Assembly (NCBI GenBank): GCA_900320545.1
Contig: ONSU01000015.1
Span: 1-54,069 of the forward strand
Length of the DNA: 54,069 nt
Reading direction: 5' to 3'
Source: an uncultured Bacteroidales bacterium
GTDB taxonomy: Bacteria; Bacteroidota; Bacteroidia; Bacteroidales; UBA932
Positions 25,268 to 33,892 of the stretch are shown here, one piece after another (position 1 is the stretch's first letter; each line of letters opens with the position of its first letter). The notes beneath the pieces were generated by a model that was not told the origin of the DNA, did no database searches, and saw only the letters and a list, made by a program, of their open reading frames with translations. Both the position numbers and the translations under genes were made by a program.

Positions 25268-26542
25268 CTATCCTCCGAAGTTATCGTAGAAGATGCTCTC
25301 CGGGGCGACGCCGAGCGAATCGAGCAGCTGGTTGACGCACTGGGTCATCATCGGCGGACCGCACATGAAGTACTTGATGTCCTCCGGGGCCTCGTGATCT
25401 TTGAGATAGGTCTCGTTCATCACGTTGTGCACGAATCCGGGCGTATACTTGACGCCGGCGGCGTCCGCGGCAGGATCCGGACGGTCAAGGGCCAGGTGGA
25501 AGTGGAAATTCGGGTATTCCCGCTCGATCTCGGCGAAATCCTCCAGATAGAAGGCCTCGACGAGGGCGCGGGCGCCGTAGAAGAAATGCACTTCCCGTTT
25601 GGTGTGCAGGGTCTTGAACAGATGCATGATGTGGCTTCTGAGCGGAGCCATACCGGCACCGCCGCCGACGAAGATGTATTCCTGGCTGTCGGGATCGTCC
25701 TTGGGAAGGAGGAATTCCCCGTAAGGGCCGCTGATCATCACCTTGTCGCCCGGCTTGCGGGAGAAGACATAGGTCGACGCGATGCCCGGAGGAACGCCGG
25801 GGACGAACTTGAACACGCCCTTGGGCTGCGTCCTGTCGAACGGAGGCGTCGCGATGCGCACATTCAGCTTGATGACGTTCTTCTCGGCCGGATAACTGGC
25901 CATCGAATAGGCGCGGATCGTGGGAACGGTATTCTTGTACTTCAGCGAAGTGATGCCGTACTTTTCCCAGTCGCCCATATAGATCGGGTCGACATCCATG
26001 TCGGAGAAATCGGCCTCATATTCGGGAATGTCGATCTGGATGTACTCGCCGGACTTGAAGTCGATGTTCTCGCCCTCGGGAAGCCGGACCGTGAATTCCT
26101 TGATGAAGGTTGCGACATTTTTGTTGGAGATCACCTCGCACTCGAGTTTCTTGACGCTCAGCGCGCTCTCGGGCACGGCGATTTCCAGGTTGTCCTTGAC
26201 CTTGACCTGGCATCCGAGCCGCCATCCGTCCTTGATCTGCCGGCGGGAGAAGAACCCCGTCTCGGTAGGGAGGATGGTACCGCCTCCTTCGACGACCTGC
26301 ACCTTGCACTGGCCGCAGTTGGCCTTGCCGCCGCAGGCCGACGGCAGGAAGATGCCGTTGTCGGCGAGGGTGTGCATCAGGTCGCCGCCCGGAGCGGCGT
26401 CAAGTTCCCGGCTGCCGCCGTTGATGGAGATCTTGACGGATCCGGAAGGGGTCAGTTTCGCCTTGATCCCGAGGAGCAGGGCGACGAGGAGGAGGGTCAC
26501 CAGGGTGATGACGCAGATGGCTGATAAAATCGTTGCACTCAT
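25268..26542 (-). CDS. nqrF: Na+-translocating NADH:quinone reductase subunit F
   Basis: 424 residues. One membrane helix (about 4-26), then a 2Fe-2S ferredoxin domain with Cys70, Cys76, Cys79 and Cys111 (CX5CX2C plus a later Cys). Next come FAD-binding RAYSMAS and an NADH-binding FVGGGAGMAPLRSH block, ending YDNFGG. NqrF oxidises NADH and passes electrons into the sodium-pumping complex. It is the last gene of nqrABCDEF, 13 nt after nqrE. All cofactor residues expected by eye are present. Confidence 0.96.
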   Translation of the reverse strand: MSATILSAICVITLVTLLLVALLLGIKAKLTPSGSVKISINGGSRELDAAPGGDLMHTLADNGIFLPSACGGKANCGQCKVQVVEGGGTILPTETGFFSRRQIKDGWRLGCQVKVKDNLEIAVPESALSVKKLECEVISNKNVATFIKEFTVRLPEGENIDFKSGEYIQIDIPEYEADFSDMDVDPIYMGDWEKYGITSLKYKNTVPTIRAYSMASYPAEKNVIKLNVRIATPPFDRTQPKGVFKFVPGVPPGIASTYVFSRKPGDKVMISGPYGEFLLPKDDPDSQEYIFVGGGAGMAPLRSHIMHLFKTLHTKREVHFFYGARALVEAFYLEDFAEIEREYPNFHFHLALDRPDPAADAAGVKYTPGFVHNVMNETYLKDHEAPEDIKYFMCGPPMMTQCVNQLLDSLGVAPESIFYDNFGG

Positions 26543-26555
26543 ATTCTTCCCTCCC

Positions 26556-27170
26556 TTAGATTGAAATTCCCATAAAGGTCATGAAAGCCATGCCCATCAG
26601 GCCCACCGTGATGAAGGTGATACCGAGGCCCTTGAGGGCGGCGGGCACCTTGGAGTAGGCCATTTTCTCGCGGATGGCCGCGAGCGACACGATGGCGAGG
26701 AACCAGCCGAGGCCGCTGCCGAGGGCATACACGAGGGACATTCCCACGTTGGGGAAATCCTTCTGCTGCATGAAGAGCGAGCCGCCGAGGATGGCGCAGT
26801 TGACGGCGATCAGCGGGAGGAAGATGCCCAGCGAACTGTAGAGCGTGGGCGAGAACTTCTCCACGACCATCTCCACGATCTGGACGATGGCCGCGATCAC
26901 CGCGATGAAGATGATGAAACTCAGGAAACTGAGGTCCACGGTGGCGAACCCTTCGCCCAGCCAGCTCAGCGCGCCCGGCTTGAGCACGTACTCGTTGAGG
27001 AGGTAGTTGATGGGGAGGGTCACCAGCAGTACGAAGATCACGGCGACACCCAGGCCGGCAGCCGTCTTCACATTCTTGCTTACCGCCAGGAACGAACACA
27101 TTCCCAGGAAGTAGGCAAAAATCATATTGTCTACAAAGATGGACCGTACGAATAAACTTAAATATTCCAT
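26556..27170 (-). CDS. nqrE: Na+-translocating NADH:quinone reductase subunit E
   Basis: 204 residues, about six membrane helices, starting [29 protein letters not shown], very close to known NqrE. A Cys in the FLGMCSF helix matches one of the conserved Cys that, with NqrD, bind the membrane iron centre. It lies 18 nt after nqrD. Confidence 0.95.
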   Translation of the reverse strand: MEYLSLFVRSIFVDNMIFAYFLGMCSFLAVSKNVKTAAGLGVAVIFVLLVTLPINYLLNEYVLKPGALSWLGEGFATVDLSFLSFIIFIAVIAAIVQIVEMVVEKFSPTLYSSLGIFLPLIAVNCAILGGSLFMQQKDFPNVGMSLVYALGSGLGWFLAIVSLAAIREKMAYSKVPAALKGLGITFITVGLMGMAFMTFMGISI

Positions 27171-27188
27171 AATGCCGGGGTGTTAGCG

Positions 27189-27803
27189 TTATTTCTCTTG
27201 AAGGTCTTTCTGGACGGAGCGCTGGATCCACACGATACATCCCAGGAGGATGAGCGCGAACGGAGGCAGGATGACCAGATTGTTGGTAACATAGCCGAAG
27301 CGGTTGAGGATGTCGAAGCCGAAGAGGGTGCCGCTTCCGAGCAGTTCCCGGAAAAAGGCGACCACCAGCAGGATGAGTCCGTAGCCGGCGCCGTTGGCGA
27401 CACCGTCCAGGAAACTGGGCCAGGGCTTGTTGCCCAGGGCGAACGCCTCGATGCGGCCCATCACGATGCAGTTGGTGATGATGAGGCCGATGTAGACGCT
27501 CAGCTGCTTGTCGATGGCGTAGGTCGCCTCGAAAGACTTGAGCACCTGGTCGACGAGGATCACCATCATCGCGACGACGACGAGCTGGACGATGATGCGG
27601 ACGCGGCTCGGGATGGAGTTCCTCAGCAGCGAGAGGATCAGACTTGAAATGCCCGTCACGACGATCACAGAAAGGCTCATCACGAGAGCGCCCTTAAGGG
27701 TGACGGTCACCGCCAGCGAGGAGCAGATGCCCAGCACGAGGACGGTGATGGGATTCCCCTTGAAAATGGGGTTCAGCAGGGTTTCTTTGATTTTTGCATT
27801 CAT
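27189..27803 (-). CDS. nqrD: Na+-translocating NADH:quinone reductase subunit D
   Basis: 204 residues and about six helices. NPIFKGNPITVLVLGICSSLAVT and IITNCIVMGRIEAFA are strongly conserved NqrD blocks carrying the Cys of the NqrD/E iron centre. The stop to nqrE is 18 nt, and the start lies 3 nt after the nqrC stop. Confidence 0.95.
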   Translation of the reverse strand: MNAKIKETLLNPIFKGNPITVLVLGICSSLAVTVTLKGALVMSLSVIVVTGISSLILSLLRNSIPSRVRIIVQLVVVAMMVILVDQVLKSFEATYAIDKQLSVYIGLIITNCIVMGRIEAFALGNKPWPSFLDGVANGAGYGLILLVVAFFRELLGSGTLFGFDILNRFGYVTNNLVILPPFALILLGCIVWIQRSVQKDLQEK

Positions 27804-27806
27804 ACC

Positions 27807-28604
27807 TTATTCCTCCGTAACTGTCACGCTGTCATCCTCTCCGAGCGGAGTGATCTCGCTTCCGATGAAGTATTTGGCGTAGGCGGCCAGCCAGATGTCG
27901 ATCGCTTCCTCGAGGCCCTTGGAGGTCATCGTGGCGCCGGTGATCGCATCGATCTTGTTGTCGATGACCTCGGTGCCGTCCTCCTTGGGAGAACCGCCCT
28001 TGACGATCTCGAAGACCTTGTCGGACTCGAAGTCGGGGCGTTCGCCCTTGAATTTGTCCTGGAAGGCGGGGTCGTCCTTGATCCGCGCGCCGAGGCCCGC
28101 GGTCTCGCTCTCGTGGTCGAAGTAGGCGCCCTTGATGGCGAATCCGCCTTCCTGCGCCGGTTCGAACGCGATATAACCCCAGACGGGGCCCCAGAGACCG
28201 GCGCCGTAGACGGGAACCACGGTGATGCCGTTCTTGAATTCGAACACGGGGATGCGGGCTTCCGCCTTGTCGCCCTTGAGCAGATAGTTCTGCTTCTTGA
28301 GGCGGGCCGGGCTGAAGACCTCGCCGGGGTCGAGGTCACCGACTTTCTCGCCCTGGATGTTGATGATGAAGGCGCTGCCGATATTCTCGCCGTAACGCGC
28401 GATGACGGCGGCGTTGCCCATCTTCTGGAATTCGGCCTTGGTGCCGAATCCGGCCGCGGTCATCATCTGGGAGATGGTGTCGGCCTTCTCGTTGGCCTCC
28501 TGCCTCGACTTGAGGGACTGGGAGACGAAAGCGAGAACCGCCGCCACCGCCACGACGATGACCGTCGTATAAATGAATGTATAGAAATTACCGTTCGTAT
28601 TCAT
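27807..28604 (-). CDS. nqrC: Na+-translocating NADH:quinone reductase subunit C
   Basis: 265 residues. One N-terminal helix (about 10-28) and a periplasmic domain. DAITGATMTSKGLE holds the Thr (in the S/T-G-A-T motif) to which FMN is covalently attached. GLWGPVWGYIA and ETAGLGARI are conserved NqrC blocks. It requires the ApbE flavin transferase, which is not encoded in this window. Confidence 0.95.
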   Translation of the reverse strand: MNTNGNFYTFIYTTVIVVAVAAVLAFVSQSLKSRQEANEKADTISQMMTAAGFGTKAEFQKMGNAAVIARYGENIGSAFIINIQGEKVGDLDPGEVFSPARLKKQNYLLKGDKAEARIPVFEFKNGITVVPVYGAGLWGPVWGYIAFEPAQEGGFAIKGAYFDHESETAGLGARIKDDPAFQDKFKGERPDFESDKVFEIVKGGSPKEDGTEVIDNKIDAITGATMTSKGLEEAIDIWLAAYAKYFIGSEITPLGEDDSVTVTEE

Positions 28605-28616
28605 ACCTCACTGTCA

Positions 28617-29768
28617 TTAAGCGGTTTTCTTTTTGCCCGCCCTGCGGGATGTCGCGACCGACACGACGCAGTGGTCGATGAGCGGGGCGAAGGTGTTCAT
28701 CAGGAGGATGGCGAGCATCATTCCCTCGGCGTAGCCGGGGTTCCAGAGCCGGACCGTCACGGCAAGGGCGCCCACGAGGAATCCGTAGATCCACTTGCCT
28801 TTCTCGGTCTGGGCCGAGGTGACGGGGTCGGTCGCCATGAAGACGGTGCCGAAGGCGAATCCGCCGAGGATGAGCTGATACCAGCAGGGAAGCGCCGTGG
28901 CGCCCGCGAGCTGGCCGAGCCATCCGACGAGGAGGCCGCCGGCGACGGAGGCGAACATGATCTTCCAGCTGGCGACGCCGGTCCAGATGAGGATGGCCGC
29001 GCCGATGAGGATGGCGATGACCGAGGTCTCGCCGACCGAACCGGGCACGAGGCCGTTAAAGAGACTCCACCAGTCCCAGCCCGAGGCGTTGAGCGCGTCG
29101 ACCGTATGGCGGCCGGCAGCGTCGGTGACGGCGAGCGGCGTGGCGCCGGTGAATCCGTCCACGGCGGCCTGGCCCTTCGGCAGATGCACCCAGACTTCCG
29201 ATCCGGACATCTTCGAAGGATAGGAGAAGAACAGGAAGGCGCGGGCGAGGAGGGCCGGGTTCCAGATGTTCATTCCGGTGCCGCCGAAGACGCATTTGCC
29301 GAAGATGACCGCGAACGCGACGGCGAGGGCGAGCATCCAGAGCGGGACGTCCACGGGGACGATGAGCGGAATGAGGAAACCGGTGACGAGGTATCCCTCG
29401 TTCACTTCCTCTCCCTTGATCTGCGCGTCGGCGAACTCGATGCCGAGGCCGACGGCGTAGGAGACGATAAACAGCGGAAGGACCTTGAGGAGTCCGTACC
29501 AGAACATCTTCCAGAATCCCCAGGATGCGCCGGTGGCGAGAGCCGCCTGGAAGCCGGTGTTGTACATGCCGAACAGGGCGGCGGGGATGAGGGCGATGAC
29601 GACGATGATCATTACGCGCTTGAGGTCCACCGCATCCCGGATATGCGCGCCTTTCGTGGTGACGGTGCCGGGAACGCGGAGGAAGGTGTCGAAGGCGTCG
29701 ATGGACGAGTGCAGCCAATAAAGCTTGCCGCCTTTCTCAAAGAGGCCGGGTTTTTTCTCTTCTGCCAT
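28617..29768 (-). CDS. nqrB: Na+-translocating NADH:quinone reductase subunit B
   Basis: 383 residues, about ten helices. DGFTGATPLAV carries the second covalent-FMN Thr, while GTGMNIWNPALLARAFLFFSYP and DPVTSAQTEKGKWIYGFLVG are conserved. NqrB is the main sodium-translocating subunit. It starts 3 nt after nqrA and ends 12 nt before nqrC. Confidence 0.96.
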   Translation of the reverse strand: MAEEKKPGLFEKGGKLYWLHSSIDAFDTFLRVPGTVTTKGAHIRDAVDLKRVMIIVVIALIPAALFGMYNTGFQAALATGASWGFWKMFWYGLLKVLPLFIVSYAVGLGIEFADAQIKGEEVNEGYLVTGFLIPLIVPVDVPLWMLALAVAFAVIFGKCVFGGTGMNIWNPALLARAFLFFSYPSKMSGSEVWVHLPKGQAAVDGFTGATPLAVTDAAGRHTVDALNASGWDWWSLFNGLVPGSVGETSVIAILIGAAILIWTGVASWKIMFASVAGGLLVGWLGQLAGATALPCWYQLILGGFAFGTVFMATDPVTSAQTEKGKWIYGFLVGALAVTVRLWNPGYAEGMMLAILLMNTFAPLIDHCVVSVATSRRAGKKKTA

Positions 29769-29771
29769 AAC

Positions 29772-31118
29772 TTATGCCATTTCTTTGATCATCAGGTCGA
29801 TACCGCTCTGGATGATGGCCTGGATCTCGTTCTTGGAAGGATCGACGTAGTCGCACAGGGCGAGGTCTTCGGGAAGCACCTCGTAGATGCCGAACTGCTC
29901 CATCTTCTCGATGTCGCCCGCGAGGCAGGCCTTGATGAGGTAGATGGGGAAGATGTCCATCGGGGTGACGTCCGCGAAGCATTTCGAGACGACGAAGGCG
30001 CGGGGACCGCCGTGCACGTTGGTGTCGAGGTCGTATTTCTTGCCGGGCGTAAGCCAGGAGAAGTAGCTCTTCGAGGCGCTGAAAAGTTTCGGCCGGAAGG
30101 GTTTGGCCCATCCGAGAATCTCCCGCTCCGGACCTTCGCGGAGAAGGGTGAGCTGGTTGTCGAAGAAGCCGAGATAGCCGTCCTTGCCGACAGCCCTGCC
30201 GGTGAGGACGTCTCCGCTGATGACGCGGACGCCTTCGCCGATATGGGTAAGGGCGGAAACCGGCGTGCCGGGGAGCGTTTCCACATAGGCGGGATTGACG
30301 GCGGCGGGGCCGGTGACCGCGACCTTGCGGTCGAGGATGACCTTGCCGGTGCGCAGGAGCCGTCCGATGGCCGCGACCATCAGGAGGGAAACCGTCCAGA
30401 CCGTTTCACCCTTTCTGACAGGGGCGATGTGGCTGATCTGCACGCCGACGTTGCCGGCGGGATGCGGGCCGCTCACGATATGGAGGATGGCGCCTTCGAG
30501 TTTGTGGAAGGGGGACTTGGAATAATTGTTCCGGGAAATGCCGATGTGGACGCCGCCGTCGGTGAGACGGGAGAGGGCGCGGACGCCCGCCTGGATGTCT
30601 TCGGCCTCGTCACCGAGGGCGAAATCCGAATCGGGTGCGAGCGGGGCGGAACTGAACGAGGATACGAAGACGGCCTTCGGCTTCAGGGAAGGATCGGCGA
30701 CGATGCCGTAGGGACGCTGGATGACGGCGGCGAAGAGTCCGCTCCTGAGGAGCAGGCCCCTGACGTCATCACCGGTCAGCGCGTTGAGATCCCGGGCGCC
30801 GAAATCGACGTATTCCCGCTTCTCGTCGGCGTTGATGACGACGGCGAGGAGTTTGCGCTTGTCGCCGCGAATGACGCTTCCGACCGTGCCGCTGACGGGG
30901 GCCGTGACGAGAATGTCCGGATTCTTCTTGTCGGAAAGGACGGGGGAGCCGGCGAGCACGCGGTCACCCTCCCGGACGAGCAGTCTCGGGGCGAAACCCG
31001 GGAAGTCGTCGGGACAGACGGCGACGGTGCCGCTGGAAACCACCGCGTTGACTTTCCGGTCTGCGGCACCCTTCAGGGGGATGTCCAGACCTCTTTTCAA
31101 ATCGATGTTTTCAGACAT
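29772..31118 (-). CDS. nqrA: Na+-translocating NADH:quinone reductase subunit A
   Basis: 448 residues starting SENIDLKRGLDIPLKGAADR, the typical NqrA N-terminus. PDDFPGFAPRLLVREGDRV and YGIVADPSLKPKAVFVS are family blocks. NqrA is a cytoplasmic-side subunit without membrane helices. It is the first gene of the operon, with a TATCTTCG -7 element 38 nt upstream. Confidence 0.95.
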   Translation of the reverse strand: MSENIDLKRGLDIPLKGAADRKVNAVVSSGTVAVCPDDFPGFAPRLLVREGDRVLAGSPVLSDKKNPDILVTAPVSGTVGSVIRGDKRKLLAVVINADEKREYVDFGARDLNALTGDDVRGLLLRSGLFAAVIQRPYGIVADPSLKPKAVFVSSFSSAPLAPDSDFALGDEAEDIQAGVRALSRLTDGGVHIGISRNNYSKSPFHKLEGAILHIVSGPHPAGNVGVQISHIAPVRKGETVWTVSLLMVAAIGRLLRTGKVILDRKVAVTGPAAVNPAYVETLPGTPVSALTHIGEGVRVISGDVLTGRAVGKDGYLGFFDNQLTLLREGPEREILGWAKPFRPKLFSASKSYFSWLTPGKKYDLDTNVHGGPRAFVVSKCFADVTPMDIFPIYLIKACLAGDIEKMEQFGIYEVLPEDLALCDYVDPSKNEIQAIIQSGIDLMIKEMA

Positions 31119-31155
31119 TATGATGATTGTTAGATTTTGTAGTAAAAATATCGTG

Positions 31156-31163
31156 CGAAGATA
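31156..31163 (-). promoter_or_regulatory. nqrA: -7 promoter element for nqrABCDEF
   Basis: TATCTTCG on the minus strand, one base from TAnnTTTG, 38 nt before the nqrA ATG. It lies in the divergent region shared with the helicase gene. Confidence 0.5.
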
Positions 31164-31175
31164 CTAATTTTTCCT

Positions 31176-31183
31176 TAATTTTG
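31176..31183 (+). promoter_or_regulatory. -7 promoter element for uvrD/pcrA
   Basis: TAATTTTG matches TAnnTTTG, 30 nt before the ATG at 31214. No clear -33 TTTG. Confidence 0.5.
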
Positions 31184-31213
31184 TATCCGATATGATTGGA
31201 AAAGTTCTGAAAG

Positions 31214-33739
31214 ATGGGTGCTGATTTACTGGATAATCTCAATGAGGAACAAAAGGCGGCCGTAACCTGTGTCAAGGGCCCCGTGCTTGTCGTCGCGGGG
31301 GCCGGTTCCGGCAAGACCCGGGTGCTGACGACCCGGATCGCCCTCCTCATCGAGCAGGGCGTGCGCCCGGACAGGATTCTTGCGCTCACCTTTACCAAAA
31401 AGGCGGCGGGGGAGATGAAGGAAAGGATCGCCGTGATGGTGGGGGCGCAGAAGGCACGCCGTCTCTGGATGGGGACTTTCCATTCCGTATTCATCCGCTT
31501 CCTCCGCGAATATGCCGACCGCCTCGGCTATCCCGCCGACTTCACCATCTACGACCAGAGCGACCAGGTCAGCGCCGTCAAGGCCTGCATCAAGGAATTG
31601 GGCCTCAATGAAGACACCTACAAGGCCAAGGATGTCCTCTCGCGCATCTCCAAGGCCAAGAACAACCTCGTGACACCCAAGGGCTACGCGGCCAACACGA
31701 CGCTCCTGACCAACGACCGCGCCGCCAGGAAGCCCGAGATTTACAAGATCTATCAGCGTTATGACGCCCTCTGCAGGACGGCCCACGTGATGGATTTCGA
31801 CGATATCCTGCTGAATACCAACATCCTCTTCCGGGATCATCCGGACGCCCTGGAGGCGATCGCCGCCCGCTTCGACCAGATCCTCGTGGACGAGTACCAG
31901 GACACCAATTTCGCCCAGTACCTGATCCTGCGGAAACTGGCGCAGGGGCATCGCAATATCTGCGTCGTCGGAGACGATTCCCAGTCCATCTACGCTTTCC
32001 GCGGCGCCCGGATCGACAACATCCTGAATTTCGCCAAGGACTATCCCGATTTCAAGAAATTCGAGCTCCGCAGCAACTACCGCTCCACCCGGATGATCGT
32101 CGAGGCCTCCAACGCCCTCATCGGAAAGAACTCCGAGCGGATCCCCAAGAAGGACTGCATCTCGATGGGGGAGGAGGGAGAGAAACTCCGCCTCGTCCGG
32201 GCTTATACGGAAGGGGAGGAGGCGACGCTCCTGACCGAGGAGATCCTCTCCCGGATGCGCTCGGACCATGCCAGTTACCAGGATTTCGCCATCCTCTACC
32301 GGACCAACGCCCAGTCGCGTTCGCTGGAAGAGGCGCTTCGCCGCCGCAATCTTCCTTATAAGGTATGGTCGGGCAATTCGTTCTTCGACCGCGCCGAAGT
32401 GAAGGATATGATGGCGTATTTCAAACTCTCCGTCAACCTCGACGACGAGGAGTCCTTCAAGCGAATCGTCAATACGCCGGCTCGCGGCATCGGCAAGACC
32501 TCCGTCGACGCGCTCATCGCGGCGGCACGCGCGCTGGAAATATCGCCTTTCCGTGCGGCATACCGGGACGATCTGGACGTCTACGGGCTCCGTACGGCGG
32601 GTGTCCAGAAGATTCGCCAGTTCTGCGAGATGATCCGGCGGATCGCCGTCACGGTGCCGGACACGGATGCCTATAAGGTGGCTTCCGACCTGGCCCGGGA
32701 GTCCGGCCTGCTGGCGCTGTACAAGAATGACAATTCGGTCGAGGCGCAGGCCCGGGCCGCCAACATCGAGGAACTGCTCAACAGCGTGGCGGTCTTCCGC
32801 GAACAGCGGCAGGACGAGGTCCGGAACGACCTGCTCGCCGAGCGGGATGTCGAGGAGATTCCTGACAGCGAACTCCCTACGGTCACCCTTGGAGACTTCC
32901 TGGAGTCCACCGCCCTGCTGAGCAATGCGGATGTCGAAGACGAGGACGCCGACAACAAGATCGCCCTGATGACGGTGCACACGGCCAAGGGACTGGAGTT
33001 CCCGTACGTGCTGGTGGCGGGGATGGAAGAGAATCTTTTCCCTTCCGGCGGCACCCTGCTGTCGGAGCGGGAAATGGAAGAGGAGCGGCGGCTGTTCTAT
33101 GTCGCCGTGACGCGGGCCAAGAAGGCCGTAGTCCTGTCCTTCGCCGTCTCCCGGATGCGCAACGGCAAGCACGAGAGCAATCCTCCGAGCCGTTTCCTGA
33201 AGGATATCCGTGCGGAATATCTGGAAAATCCCCAGCTCCTGTCCAGCCGCTTCGGCGGCGGGGAAGACGACTACGAGGCCGGCGGTTTCGGATCCCGGGG
33301 CTTCGGCTCCGGCGGCTTCCGTCAGTCGGGGCAGCGTTTCGGCGGCACTTTCCGCTCCAGTTCGCACTTCTCCTGGAAGGACGACAGCACCTCCCGCGGC
33401 TCCGGTCAGGAGTCCCGGCCCGGTCCGTCCTCCGCCGCCCCCGTTTCCAGGCCCGCGGAGCAGCGTCACCTCGTCAACAGCCGCACGGGCCGCGCGCTCA
33501 CAGAGGACGAAATGCGTCATGTGAGGGGCCTCTCGGCCCTGCCGCCCAAGACGGAGAACTTCGTTCCCACCCCGGTCGACCAGCTTCGCACCGGCGACGC
33601 GATCGAGCACGACCGCTTCGGCAAGGGCCTCATTCTCGAGATTACGGGCACCCCGCCCGACCTCAAGGCCAAGATCGAATTCGAGAAGCACGGCACCAAG
33701 ATCCTCCTTCTCAAATACGCCAGACTCCGTAAGGTATAA
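31214..33739 (+). CDS. uvrD: UvrD/PcrA-type superfamily 1A DNA helicase
   Basis: 841 residues. Walker A is GAGSGKTRV (residues 29-37). Motif Ia is LTFTKKAAGEMKER, motif II DEYQDTN, motif III GDDSQSIYAFRGA, motif IV SNYRST, motif V MTVHTAKGLEFP, motif VI VAVTRAKK. It unwinds DNA 3'-5' in nucleotide-excision and mismatch repair and removes RecA. A Gly/Ser/Phe-rich linker at about 685-755 joins the C-terminal tail, which ends in a Tudor-like block (GDAIEHDRFGKGLILEI) as in PcrA. The naming between uvrD and pcrA is open. A strong terminator follows directly. Confidence 0.94.
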   Translation: MGADLLDNLNEEQKAAVTCVKGPVLVVAGAGSGKTRVLTTRIALLIEQGVRPDRILALTFTKKAAGEMKERIAVMVGAQKARRLWMGTFHSVFIRFLREYADRLGYPADFTIYDQSDQVSAVKACIKELGLNEDTYKAKDVLSRISKAKNNLVTPKGYAANTTLLTNDRAARKPEIYKIYQRYDALCRTAHVMDFDDILLNTNILFRDHPDALEAIAARFDQILVDEYQDTNFAQYLILRKLAQGHRNICVVGDDSQSIYAFRGARIDNILNFAKDYPDFKKFELRSNYRSTRMIVEASNALIGKNSERIPKKDCISMGEEGEKLRLVRAYTEGEEATLLTEEILSRMRSDHASYQDFAILYRTNAQSRSLEEALRRRNLPYKVWSGNSFFDRAEVKDMMAYFKLSVNLDDEESFKRIVNTPARGIGKTSVDALIAAARALEISPFRAAYRDDLDVYGLRTAGVQKIRQFCEMIRRIAVTVPDTDAYKVASDLARESGLLALYKNDNSVEAQARAANIEELLNSVAVFREQRQDEVRNDLLAERDVEEIPDSELPTVTLGDFLESTALLSNADVEDEDADNKIALMTVHTAKGLEFPYVLVAGMEENLFPSGGTLLSEREMEEERRLFYVAVTRAKKAVVLSFAVSRMRNGKHESNPPSRFLKDIRAEYLENPQLLSSRFGGGEDDYEAGGFGSRGFGSGGFRQSGQRFGGTFRSSSHFSWKDDSTSRGSGQESRPGPSSAAPVSRPAEQRHLVNSRTGRALTEDEMRHVRGLSALPPKTENFVPTPVDQLRTGDAIEHDRFGKGLILEITGTPPDLKAKIEFEKHGTKILLLKYARLRKV

Positions 33740-33742
33740 ACG

Positions 33743-33776
33743 AAAAATGCAGACTGCCGGGCAGCCTGCATTTTTT
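33743..33776. terminator. Bidirectional terminator between helicase and tRNA
   Basis: AAAAATGCAG (33743-33752) pairs with CTGCATTTTT, and inside it CTGC pairs with GCAG. U-tracts are present on both strands, so it can stop both the helicase transcript and the convergent tRNA transcript. Confidence 0.85.
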
Positions 33777-33778
33777 GA

Positions 33779-33850
33779 GCGGAATACGGGATTCGGACCC
33801 GCGACCTCGGGCTTGGGAAGCGCGCGCTCTACCAACTGAGCTAATTCCGC
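33779..33850 (-). tRNA. tRNA-Gly (anticodon CCC)
   Basis: 72 nt on the minus strand, with a full cloverleaf: acceptor GCGGAAT/ATTCCGC, D arm GCTC-AGTTGGTA-GAGC, anticodon loop TTCCCAA, variable AGGTC, T stem GCGGG/CCCGT, discriminator T, CCA not encoded. Two oddities: the anticodon stem CGCGC/GCCCG has a C-C mismatch at 29-41, and the T loop reads TCCGAAT with C instead of the near-universal T55. It has its own promoter (33861-33892) and terminator. Confidence 0.9.
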
Positions 33851-33860
33851 GAAAGGACTA

Positions 33861-33892
33861 CAAAGGTAGAGAAAGTTGCGGAAAGTTGCAAA
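33861..33892 (-). promoter_or_regulatory. Promoter of tRNA-Gly
   Basis: TTTG (33892-33889), 20 nt, TACCTTTG (33868-33861), reading on the minus strand: an exact fit to the Bacteroidota consensus, about 11 nt before the tRNA. The -33 element begins directly after the stop codon of the upstream gene. Confidence 0.8.

Noticed and set aside
28113-31133. 1006-codon plus-strand frame opposite nqrA-C
   Set aside because: Antisense shadow of strongly conserved nqr genes, caused by GC-rich codon bias.
31226-33835. 869-codon minus-strand frame opposite the helicase
   Set aside because: Shadow of a clear UvrD/PcrA gene; it also runs through the terminator and into the tRNA.
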